Part shown: positions 56,872 through 64,000 of the stretch, in pieces | Numbering within the stretch: position 1 is the first letter of the stretch | How the letters are laid out: the number at the start of each line of letters is the position of its first letter | Assembly (NCBI GenBank): GCA_947259995.1 | Contig: CAMYOK010000019.1 | Span: 62,001-126,000, forward strand | DNA: 64,000 nt | Direction of reading: 5' to 3' | Source of the DNA: an uncultured Pseudomonadales bacterium | Lineage (GTDB): Bacteria > Pseudomonadota > Gammaproteobacteria > Pseudomonadales > Pseudohongiellaceae | Translations under genes and position numbers: made by a program | Notes under the pieces: generated by a model | Database searches by the model: none | What the model was told of the DNA's origin: nothing | Seen by the model: the letters and a program-made list of their open reading frames with translations, nothing else

Positions 56872-58550
56872 GCGCCGAACAAACTCTTAATGCCGGCAAT
56901 GATGCCGCCACTCTTTTGCTCGCCCGCCGGTGCTTGTGCAGCCGGTGGCGTATAGCTTTGCACGGCAGAAGCGACAGCCGCTTCTTCGGCCGCTAACGCT
57001 TGGGCATTTTCCAACGCCGCTTTCTGCTGGTCATCGACCAAGCTGAAGCTCTTGTCTTCAACCCGCGCTGGCATGTTCGTGCCATCTTCATCAGCAAAGC
57101 TTAAGCGGTTATTGCTCTCTTGGAAGGCCAACATCTGCTGGCAGATCTCATTGTACTCTTCGGCGCTCAAAAGCTCTGGGCACTCTTTCATATTCAATGA
57201 GAATTGACGATCGTTAGCTGCCGATAAGTAGTGCAAGTTCTTCTTCGATGTCAGCAATAGCCCTTCTTCTTTTGCTCGGTCATACAAGGGCGTGCCACGC
57301 AGAGGAATATAGGGGAAGAAGAAGAAAAACTCTGGCTCGATGCGCTGGTTCAGCTCCAGCGTTTGGCGCATGTTTTCTGCTGTCTCGAGCGGCATGCCGA
57401 CAATATTGAAGGTCAGGCGGTTGATCCCGGCTTTCTTGCAGTTCTCTGCCGCGTCAATCACCTGCTGGTTAGTCATCTTACGGCCCAGCATCGTAGAGCG
57501 ATAAGTCTCATCGCCCGACTCAATACCAAACCAAATAGTGTGACAACCCGCTTCTTTAGCGGATTTACAGAACTTCTCGTTCATCACTTCCACGCGGGAG
57601 TTGATAGAGAACGGCAAGCCAATCTGTTCTTTGTAGATCTCGAAGAAGGCGCGCACGAACTTCAAGTTGGACAGGAAGAGTTCATCCCAGAATTCGAAGT
57701 AGCCAACGTTGTAGCGGTCACGCAGTCGGATCAGTTCATTGACCATGTCTTGCGGGTCGTATTTGCGCAGGAATTCTTTCTTGGTTTTCCAACCATCGAG
57801 AATCGGCGTGTTACAGCAATAGGTGCAGCGATACGGGCAACCACGGCCTGTCATCACCGGCAATACGACCTTCTCTTTCGGCCCGAAGATGGAGGTGTTC
57901 ACATCATCGAAGCTGCCGTCTTTTTCGAAAATATCGTAATCAGGGAATGGCAGTGATGCCAAGTCGCCAATCTGATGCGGGTCGGTGCGGAACACTTCGC
58001 CATCATTGAGCTTTTCCCACATGCCATCGACGGGGCCATCTTTGCTGCCACGGATGAATTGCACAAGGTTGCCTATAGCGTATTCGCCATCGCCCACGCA
58101 GATGAAATCCACATTGGGGTTTTCGATCGTTTGCTCTTGCGAGAGCATGGCTTGGTAGCCACCGATGCAGATTGGCAGGTCAGGCTGCATCGACTTCAAG
58201 ACTTCGAAGTACGGCTCCATTGGGTACCAATGCGGGCTCATCACTGAGAAGGCGATAAGGTCTGGCTCTAGCTCGGCGATACTGCGGGCGTAGTTCTCCG
58301 CGTTGTAGGCCTCGGCGTCACGAATAATCAGGATGGGTTTGAGGATCACTTCAACCCAGGGGAAGTCGCGTTTCAAATACGCAGACATCGCAGCCAGTGG
58401 CATTGCCACTTCGTTGCCATCTGGGGAGTAAAAACTAAAAACTAGACGCAGTTTCTTCTTATTGGCGGCTTTGCCAAACCATTTGGATTTGGCTTGTGGG
58501 TAAGCTGGGCGTTCAGAGCTTACAGCAATAAGATCAGCGTTGGTGGCCAT
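56868..58550 (-). CDS. B12-binding domain radical SAM protein
   Basis: A 560-residue protein. The N-terminal half is a Rossmann-like cobalamin-binding domain (IAFSVMSPHWYPMEPYFEVL, PICIGGYQAMLSQEQT). The radical SAM motif is GCPYRCTYCCN (Cys-x3-Cys-x2-Cys) around residue 240, followed by WFGIESGDETYRSTMLGR and the barrel. It ends with a low-complexity Ala/Pro-rich tail (AAVASAVQSYTPPAAQAPAG). ATG 58550 follows GAGG. The reaction is probably a C-C or C-methyl transfer or cyclisation; the substrate is unknown. Confidence 0.88.
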   Translation of the reverse strand: MATNADLIAVSSERPAYPQAKSKWFGKAANKKKLRLVFSFYSPDGNEVAMPLAAMSAYLKRDFPWVEVILKPILIIRDAEAYNAENYARSIAELEPDLIAFSVMSPHWYPMEPYFEVLKSMQPDLPICIGGYQAMLSQEQTIENPNVDFICVGDGEYAIGNLVQFIRGSKDGPVDGMWEKLNDGEVFRTDPHQIGDLASLPFPDYDIFEKDGSFDDVNTSIFGPKEKVVLPVMTGRGCPYRCTYCCNTPILDGWKTKKEFLRKYDPQDMVNELIRLRDRYNVGYFEFWDELFLSNLKFVRAFFEIYKEQIGLPFSINSRVEVMNEKFCKSAKEAGCHTIWFGIESGDETYRSTMLGRKMTNQQVIDAAENCKKAGINRLTFNIVGMPLETAENMRQTLELNQRIEPEFFFFFPYIPLRGTPLYDRAKEEGLLLTSKKNLHYLSAANDRQFSLNMKECPELLSAEEYNEICQQMLAFQESNNRLSFADEDGTNMPARVEDKSFSLVDDQQKAALENAQALAAEEAAVASAVQSYTPPAAQAPAGEQKSGGIIAGIKSLFGA

Positions 58551-58745
58551 GCAGTTGCCTCGGTTCGATTGCGAAAAATTCAGATATTTGGAGCGCTTCT
58601 GAATGCTTGAGTATTTTAGTGGGAAATTGTACCACAATGATAGCCCTACACACTTTGCTTTCTTCACTGCCTTCTGAGGTAAAATTGCTCTATTCTTAAC
58701 GCCCTGAACCTAACATACACGATAAAGCGAGACGACAGAATTACA

Positions 58746-59300
58746 ATGGATGCTTTAACCGCCTTACATAGCCGAATCTCCATCCCCCGCGTGACGGGCC
58801 CCGTGCCTAGCGAAGCCGCCCTGGACAATATGTTCCGCGCCGCCCTGCGCGCCCCAGACCACGCCCAGTTGCGCCCTTTTCGTTTTCTGCGCATCGAAGG
58901 GGATGCCCTAGAACGCTTAGGCGATTTGTTTGTGGCGGCGGCCAAGGCAGAGTCACCGGAAATGACCGACGAGGCAGCGGCATCCGTGCGCAATAAGGCC
59001 CTGCGTGCGCCACTCGTGATCGTCACGATTTGCTGCCCGGTCGAGCACCCGAAAGTTCCCGAGCTAGAGCAAGACCTTGCGGCAGGCTGTGCTAGCCATG
59101 CGATGTTGATTGCGGCACACGCCCAAGGGATCGGCGCCGTCTGGCGGACAGGGCCGATGGCCGAGCACGCGATCGTGAAAAAGGGCTTAGGCCTTGCTGA
59201 CAACGAGAAGATTAATGCGATGCTTTACGTTGGACAAAACTCCGGGCCACAGCGGTCTTTGAAAGAGCTCGAGATAAGTGATTTTGTGCAACGCTGGTAG
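58746..59300 (+). CDS. Nitroreductase family protein (YdjA-like)
   Basis: A 184-residue FMN-dependent reductase of the smaller YdjA type. ALHSRISIPRVTGPVPSEAA and the FMN-phosphate-binding RAALRAPDHAQLRPFRFL lie at the N-terminus, AAGCASHAMLIAAHAQGIGAVW later, and the C-terminus is NAMLYVGQNSG. It is the first of two + strand genes (with the acyltransferase 50 bases downstream) divergent from the radical SAM gene. Confidence 0.88.
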   Translation: MDALTALHSRISIPRVTGPVPSEAALDNMFRAALRAPDHAQLRPFRFLRIEGDALERLGDLFVAAAKAESPEMTDEAAASVRNKALRAPLVIVTICCPVEHPKVPELEQDLAAGCASHAMLIAAHAQGIGAVWRTGPMAEHAIVKKGLGLADNEKINAMLYVGQNSGPQRSLKELEISDFVQRW

Positions 59301-59350
59301 CGCTTGTGCCTTACAATGCAACAGGACAACAATAAGAGACAACAGCCATA

Positions 59351-59926
59351 ATGCGCCGAACCGTATTCTCCACGCCTATTATCACGCCCCTGCTACGCTT
59401 GCTTGCCATCGTCATTTTAAAAATCATCGGTTGGAAGGCCATTGGCCGCCCTGTTGAAAATGCACGCTTTGTGTTGATTGGCGCGCCACACACCAGCAAC
59501 TGGGATTTCCCCTTAATGTTATTGGTGGTGTTAAAACTGCGCTTAAAAGTGTATTGGATGGGCAAGAACAGCTTGTTCCCCTTTCCAGTAGGCTGGTTTA
59601 TGAAGTGGCTTGGCGGCATCCCTGTCGACCGCAGCCGGGCACACAATCTTGTCGACCAAACGGTGACGCAATACCAAGAAAACCCAGAAATGATAGTGTT
59701 AGTGCCGCCCGAGGGCACACGTAGCAAAGTCAAAGAGTGGAAAACCGGGTTCTACCGAATCGCTGTGAATGCGCAGGTACCAGTATTAATGGGCTATGTG
59801 GACGTGTCTAAGAAGGAGGCCGGGCTGGCAGACTTCTTCCACCCCACTGGCGATATCGACGTCGACATGCCAGCTATCAGGGCGTTCTATGCCGACAAGG
59901 TCGGCATTAATCCAGAGAATGCTTAA
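59351..59926 (+). CDS. Lysophospholipid acyltransferase (PlsC-like)
   Basis: A 191-residue acyltransferase with the catalytic HxxxxD motif in GAPHTSNWDFPL, the substrate loop GGIPVDRSRAHNL and the third motif PEGTRSKVKEWKTGFYRIA. It likely acylates glycerophospholipids or related alcohols at the inner membrane. Its end overlaps by four bases the convergent TetR gene. Confidence 0.88.
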   Translation: MRRTVFSTPIITPLLRLLAIVILKIIGWKAIGRPVENARFVLIGAPHTSNWDFPLMLLVVLKLRLKVYWMGKNSLFPFPVGWFMKWLGGIPVDRSRAHNLVDQTVTQYQENPEMIVLVPPEGTRSKVKEWKTGFYRIAVNAQVPVLMGYVDVSKKEAGLADFFHPTGDIDVDMPAIRAFYADKVGINPENA

Positions 59927-60633
59927 GCGGGTTTGTAGCGCAAATTGCGCAGCGTGATGTCGTAAACAAACGCCGCGTAGTCTTCGATGCTCGTTTGCGC
60001 ATGGGCAAACTTCCAACGCTTGAGGTACCACTGTTGCAACATCGAGGTGGTATTCGCTGCCAACAGATCTAGGCGGTCATCTTCGAACAACCCTGCCTCT
60101 ACCCCGGCCTTAAAGGTATCTAAGATTCGTTCGTCAAACTTCAGCTCCATCTGCATGGCCGCTTCGCGCTGCTCGCGCGACAAGCCTTTGGCCTCTAAAT
60201 AGCAGAAGTAATACCAAGGGTGCATGATCTCATTCATGAAGATGTCGCCATAAATAATGGCTTTGAGACGGTGCACCGGGGAAAGGCTAATCACGGCTTG
60301 ATCGGACATGACATCGTCGATCGTCTTGCGCAGGACCTCTTCGATTGCCGAGGCAAGATCGTCTTTGCTGCCGATATACGCGTACAAGCCCCCCATGCTA
60401 ATGCCTGTCTCGCGTGATAAATCGCGCAAGCTCATCGCTTGGAAGCCTTTGCTGTTGGCTAGCTTGAACGTACAGGTAAATATTTTTTCAAGATTACCTA
60501 GGGCAATTTGCGGATTTTTGATCTGCATTTTTTCGCGGTGCGTATCAAAGACACGAGTCCACAGAGGTTCGCCTTCCAATACCCAAGTTTCGCGAAAGGC
60601 TTGTATGTTGATGTTTTCTGGCCAGCTACTCAT
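59923..60633 (-). CDS. TetR family transcriptional regulator
   Basis: A 236-residue regulator. The helix-turn-helix is LANSKGFQAMSLRDLSRETG, ISMGGLYAYIGSKDDLASAI (residues ~65-105); the rest is the helical ligand-binding domain. The start at 60633 (MSSWPENINI) is chosen over an upstream in-frame ATG at 60741 because of length. Divergent from the acyl-CoA dehydrogenase gene, so it probably represses it and responds to an acyl-CoA or fatty acid. Confidence 0.85.
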   Translation of the reverse strand: MSSWPENINIQAFRETWVLEGEPLWTRVFDTHREKMQIKNPQIALGNLEKIFTCTFKLANSKGFQAMSLRDLSRETGISMGGLYAYIGSKDDLASAIEEVLRKTIDDVMSDQAVISLSPVHRLKAIIYGDIFMNEIMHPWYYFCYLEAKGLSREQREAAMQMELKFDERILDTFKAGVEAGLFEDDRLDLLAANTTSMLQQWYLKRWKFAHAQTSIEDYAAFVYDITLRNLRYKPA

Positions 60634-60820
60634 TGTAGTCTTGTTCTCCGTCGATGCGCTTGCAAGTGTAATCTTAAAAAGCGGCGCAATTATACAGCTT
60701 AATTGATGATCATTGGTGGCGGATAGGACGTTTTTTTCCATGTTATGCTGTAAGTCGTGCTGCTATACAGCGCAGTGCACTTTATTTTGACACTAATTAC
60801 TTTAAAGGGGGTAGTAGTCA
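60634..60820. promoter_or_regulatory. Divergent promoter region TetR / acyl-CoA dehydrogenase
   Basis: 187 bases hold GCTGCTATACAGC, a short palindrome near 60758, which is a possible TetR-type operator. AAAGGGGG precedes the dehydrogenase start. Promoter boxes are not clear enough to place. Confidence 0.35.
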
Positions 60821-62602
60821 ATGTCGCAGTACCAAGCACCTATTCGAGACATGAAGTTTCAAATGGAAGAAGTTTTTGATTTTCCGAGCCATTATGAAAG
60901 TTTTGCGCAAGGGCGCGAAGCCACGCCCGATATCGTCGAAGCCATAATAGAAAGCGCCGCACAATTTGCGCAAGATGTTTTAGCACCACTGGACGGTGTT
61001 GGCGATGACGTCGGTTGTATTTGGAAAGACGGTGAAGTGACAACACCTCCTGGTTTTAAGGACGCCTATGACGAATACATCGCCAATGGTTGGACGACAT
61101 TGGCCATGCCAGAAGCGTTAGGCGGCCAAGGGTTGCCCGCCTCATTGGCGGGTTTTTGCATGGAGATCTGTGCCACGGCAAACCACGCCTGGACGATGTA
61201 TCCCGGTTTGAGCATGGGCGGCATCCAAACCATCGCCGCACACGCAAACGACGAACTCAAAGCGCGGTACTTGCCAAAGCTCATTGCTGGCAAATGGTCG
61301 GCAACAATGTGTTTGACCGAGGCCCATTGCGGCTCTGACCTTGGCCTGCTGCGCACCAAAGCCCTGCCCCAAGACGATGGCAGCTATTCGATCTCGGGCA
61401 GCAAGATTTTCATCTCCTCTGGCGAGCACGACCTTACCGACAATATTGTGCATATCGTCTTGGCACGCTTGCCCGACGCCCCCGAAGGCATCAAGGGTAT
61501 CTCGCTTTTCATTGTGCCTAAATTCAATGTCGATGACGCTGGCAATGTCGCCGATCGCAATGGTGTGCGATGTGGCTCTATCGAACACAAGATGGGCATC
61601 CACGGCAACGCAACTTGCGTGATTAACTTCGATGATGCGAAAGGCTACCTCATCAGCCCGCCCCACAAAGGCATGAGCTGCATGTTTACCTTTATTAATG
61701 AGTCGCGCATGGGCGTTGCCCAACAAGCCTTGGCGCAAATGGAAGCCTCCCATCAAAGCGCGCTGGCCTATGCGCGTGACCGTGTGCAGTTCCGTGGCAC
61801 TGTGCGTGAAAACCCAGAGGCCGCGGCTGACCCTATCATCGTGCACCCTGATGTGCGCCGCATGTTGCTCACCCAGAAAGCCTTCGGCGAAGGTGGCCGA
61901 GCGTTGAGCTATTTCTTGTCGAAACAGTCGGACATCGAAAGTTATAGTGACTCTGAAGAGGCGAAAGTCGCGGCGGAGCAGTTGCTATCGCTGATGACAC
62001 CCATCGCCAAAGGCTTCTTATCGGAAGTGTGCATGGAGGCGACGAGCTACGGCATTCAAGTGTTCGGTGGCCATGGCTATATTCGCGAGTGGCGCCAAGA
62101 ACAACATTTCAGGGATGCACGCATTACTTCGATCTACGAAGGCACCACGGGCATTCAAGGCCTCGACCTTCTTGGCCGTAAAATCCTTGCCAGCCGTGGG
62201 AAAGCGCTGGAACCCTTAGTGAAAGAGATTATGGGCTTTTGCGCGCAGAACCCAAGCTCACCTTACATTGGCACTTTGCAAAAGCAGTTGCAGGATTGGG
62301 GCGACATCACTAAGAACATCGGCATGAAGGCGATGAACAATCCTGATGAGGTCAATGCGGCGGCCTACGATTACTTGATGTATTCGGGGTATAGCGTCTT
62401 AGCTTGGGTATGGGCGCAATCAGCGGCTGTGGCCAGCAATGCTCTAGAGAACAATCCTTCGGAGGCCGATGCGATTTTCTACAAAGAAAAACTCGCCACG
62501 GCACGCTTCTATTTCGAAAGGATTTTGCCGCGCACTCTGGCCCTAAAAGCGAGCATGGAATCTGGAGTCGAAAACCTTCCAGAATTTAGCGCACCGCTTT
62601 AA
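60821..62602 (+). CDS. Acyl-CoA dehydrogenase (DmdC/FadE-like, ~590-residue class)
   Basis: A 593-residue flavoprotein. An N-terminal extension (YQAPIRDMKFQMEEVFDFP) typical of this class precedes the ACAD core: GWTTLAMPEALGGQGLPASL, TMCLTEAHCGSDLGLLRTKA, ISSGEHDLTDNIVHIVLARL. Then follow the FAD-binding domain with GGHGYIREWRQEQHFRDARI and YEGTTGIQGLDLLGRKI, and a C-terminal four-helix domain. Members oxidise acyl-CoA, including 3-methylmercaptopropionyl-CoA (DmdC). Controlled by the adjacent TetR gene by inference. Confidence 0.92.
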   Translation: MSQYQAPIRDMKFQMEEVFDFPSHYESFAQGREATPDIVEAIIESAAQFAQDVLAPLDGVGDDVGCIWKDGEVTTPPGFKDAYDEYIANGWTTLAMPEALGGQGLPASLAGFCMEICATANHAWTMYPGLSMGGIQTIAAHANDELKARYLPKLIAGKWSATMCLTEAHCGSDLGLLRTKALPQDDGSYSISGSKIFISSGEHDLTDNIVHIVLARLPDAPEGIKGISLFIVPKFNVDDAGNVADRNGVRCGSIEHKMGIHGNATCVINFDDAKGYLISPPHKGMSCMFTFINESRMGVAQQALAQMEASHQSALAYARDRVQFRGTVRENPEAAADPIIVHPDVRRMLLTQKAFGEGGRALSYFLSKQSDIESYSDSEEAKVAAEQLLSLMTPIAKGFLSEVCMEATSYGIQVFGGHGYIREWRQEQHFRDARITSIYEGTTGIQGLDLLGRKILASRGKALEPLVKEIMGFCAQNPSSPYIGTLQKQLQDWGDITKNIGMKAMNNPDEVNAAAYDYLMYSGYSVLAWVWAQSAAVASNALENNPSEADAIFYKEKLATARFYFERILPRTLALKASMESGVENLPEFSAPL

Positions 62603-62605
62603 GGC

Positions 62606-63313
62606 TTAGAACCAAAACGAAAGCACCGCGGCCATACCAGCGATTGAGCAAAGCGTTAATGACGCGATTCGCAATTTCTGGTGTGGCACCCGGCGCATGC
62701 TGTGCCGGGCAAGATAGAAGCCAAGGCCAGTGGCTGGCAGCAACGGCAATGCCAACAGCATCTGCCGACTGCCAAATTGCCCTAATGGGGTCAACACCGC
62801 CAAAGACATCAAACAACTGATGGTAAAGAAGGCGGCCAAGTTGGCGCGAATGAGATTCACCTCTTGATGCTGCCACAGTAATGCCATGGGCGGGCCACCA
62901 ATGGATGAACTCGTCCCCATAAACCCCGACATAAAACCTGCAAACATCATTCGGCCCGGTGTGGGCTGCCAACGTAAAGACGTCAAACTGACCCCTACCG
63001 CGCCAAGCACCGATAGACCAATCCACAATGCCAACCAGTCTTTGCTAATCCACAGCAACATCGCGCCGCCGAGCAAAGACCCAGGAATACGCCCGACAAT
63101 GGCATTGCCCAACCCTCGGAACGACACTTGCCCGCGATAGCTATACACATTTAGTACGGACAGCACTAACGCGCACACCGTAATCGGTGCCGGCACATAG
63201 TAAGGGTCAATAAAATAAAGAATGGGTGCCGCGATCACTGCAAGGCCAAAGCCGATAGCAGTTTGCACGAAGGCACCCATTACGATGACAAGACAAGCGA
63301 GTAGAACTTCCAT
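62606..63313 (-). CDS. TSUP (TauE/SafE) family membrane transporter
   Basis: A 235-residue protein with seven to eight helices. FVQTAIGFGLAVIAAPILYF lies at the N-terminus and GFMSGFMGTSSSIGGPPMAL in the middle, the TSUP signatures. Members export sulfite, sulfoacetate or other organic acids. It converges with the acyl-CoA dehydrogenase gene three bases away, so the two may share a terminator region. Confidence 0.88.
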   Translation of the reverse strand: MEVLLACLVIVMGAFVQTAIGFGLAVIAAPILYFIDPYYVPAPITVCALVLSVLNVYSYRGQVSFRGLGNAIVGRIPGSLLGGAMLLWISKDWLALWIGLSVLGAVGVSLTSLRWQPTPGRMMFAGFMSGFMGTSSSIGGPPMALLWQHQEVNLIRANLAAFFTISCLMSLAVLTPLGQFGSRQMLLALPLLPATGLGFYLARHSMRRVPHQKLRIASLTLCSIAGMAAVLSFWF

Positions 63314-63421
63314 CAGTGAACCGCATTCGGCCTTAGAAAATAAAGGCGCGATATTAGCAGCTCAGCAGCGCTCGTGTAAGGGATTGGGCGAAATAGAACG
63401 CCCGCTCATTCCAAATCATCC

Positions 63422-64000
63422 TCAATCCGAACCAGACACTTCTGTGTACCCTTTTCGACCATCGACCCTTACATCGCCAGAACCAGATCGGACAATACGT
63501 GGCGCAAGCTGCAGATCACTCAGGTTGATGTCGCCAGACCCATCGAGAATAGTGACAGCACCCAAGACACTGTAAACATCGAGTTGGCCCGAGCCATCAT
63601 CAACATCGACGCTGCCTTGCACGTATTCAATATGCAGGTCGCCGGAGCCATCAGTGACTTGTACATCACCGAGAATCTCGTATATTCGGGCATCACCGGC
63701 CCCATCTTTTAACACTACATTACCGGCACCACGAATCTCGAGATCGCCACTGCCATCCTTGACCACGATATCGAAGCCTTCGGGAATGACCAACTCAAGA
63801 TTGATATGGGTTCTAGTGAGTCGCCACGCAATCCCACGTTTCTCTGGAATCTTTGTCCACAGATGTTGCGTACCCTCCCGAACAAAATGCTGAATCCCGG
63901 AACCTTCGAGCGCGCCTTTGCGCGTCGAGCAAACCTGCGCGCGAACACTAAACTCTTGGGCATTGCTAGCGCTGGTGACGGACAGGGAGCCGGCCCCGGC
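63422..64000 (-). CDS. Exported repeat protein with DGSGD motifs (5' end beyond window)
   Basis: The frame runs without a stop to the window edge; 192 residues are visible. It contains repeated beta-turn units of about 17-20 residues centred on DGSGD/DGAGD/DDGSGQ/SGSGD (VVKDGSGDLEIRGAGNVVLK, DGAGDARIYEILGDVQV, TDGSGDLHIEYVQGSVDV), like DUF4097/DUF2807-type right-handed beta-helix proteins exported to the envelope. The start is outside the window. Monocistronic on the visible side. Confidence 0.75.
   Translation of the reverse strand, partial: AGAGSLSVTSASNAQEFSVRAQVCSTRKGALEGSGIQHFVREGTQHLWTKIPEKRGIAWRLTRTHINLELVIPEGFDIVVKDGSGDLEIRGAGNVVLKDGAGDARIYEILGDVQVTDGSGDLHIEYVQGSVDVDDGSGQLDVYSVLGAVTILDGSGDINLSDLQLAPRIVRSGSGDVRVDGRKGYTEVSGSD

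Noticed and set aside
57363..57956. 197-codon + strand frame within the radical SAM gene
   Set aside because: Antisense shadow of a conserved gene; His/Val-rich composition typical of reverse frames.
61142..61846. 234-codon minus frame within the acyl-CoA dehydrogenase gene
   Set aside because: Antisense to the conserved FAD-binding region; no own start context.
1..64000. CRISPR arrays, rRNA or tRNA genes
   Set aside because: No regularly spaced short repeats, rRNA-like segments or convincing tRNA cloverleaf with a TTCGAATC-type arm were noticed; the attC repeats are not CRISPR because they are imperfect palindromes separated by genes.

Overview
The window reads as a piece of a marine-type gammaproteobacterial chromosome carrying a large sedentary (chromosomal) integron. 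The gene order tex / trmJ / suhB on the right, the FadE/DmdC-like acyl-CoA dehydrogenase, the TSUP transporter and Pseudomonas-like REP palindromes all point to Gammaproteobacteria. Species cannot be fixed from the sequence alone.

Layout. (1) 1-19.9 kb is mostly minus-strand chromosomal or accessory genes: a partial HAD hydrolase, DUF3703, GNAT acetyltransferases, a P-loop kinase overlapping a homocysteine S-methyltransferase, a RibD-type deaminase, M24 and S41 peptidases, an exported RidA, a DUF5916/CBM9 outer-membrane protein, TerC, a Tat-exported enolase-superfamily enzyme, a HAD-IIA phosphatase, a CDGSH/glutamate-synthase fusion, an FNT channel, an EamA transporter, a dienelactone hydrolase and a cytochrome b. 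Two copies of a long perfect hairpin repeat (8857-8911, 11050-11104) lie here. (2) About 19.93-48.45 kb is the integron cassette array. Almost every gene is short, on the minus strand and followed by an attC site; on the + strand an attC begins with (C/A/G)TAACGCC and ends with TTGTTAT or TTGTTAG. About 26 attC sites are clear, and several at the distal (left) end are degenerate. (3) The integron integrase gene intI (48694-49665, + strand) is divergent from the array, with a candidate attI and a 141-bp attC-like element between. (4) 49.9-64 kb is ordinary chromosome: two small membrane or exported proteins, tex, trmJ/suhB, MATE, a B12-binding radical SAM enzyme, a nitroreductase, an acyltransferase, a TetR / acyl-CoA dehydrogenase pair, a TSUP transporter and the 3' part of an exported protein with DGSGD repeats.

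How the genes work together. Cassettes carry promoter-poor genes that can be shuffled by IntI. The distal half is rich in metabolic and detoxification genes (GNAT, GFA-type zinc proteins, SDR, DUF1428, SnoaL-like). It also holds toxin-antitoxin cassettes with their own promoters (ccdAB on the opposite strand, yefM-yoeB, a broken parE) that probably stabilise the array. The integrase-proximal half (36.6-48.4 kb) is dominated by proteins that look like anti-phage or stress-response parts: a DUF1883-TIR protein translationally coupled to a DUF2971 protein, three proteins with HEPN-like R-x4-H motifs, an HNH-like protein, a class III cyclase-like protein, a Schlafen/AlbA_2-type protein and a DUF6680-like membrane protein. 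The best candidate for a new system is the two-gene TIR/DUF2971 cassette at 37257-39007. Other notable items are a recent cassette duplication (42764-43399 and 45474-46109), a four-gene 3.1-kb cassette with its own LysR regulator, stop codons supplied by attC core sites, and a SuhB homologue lacking key catalytic residues.
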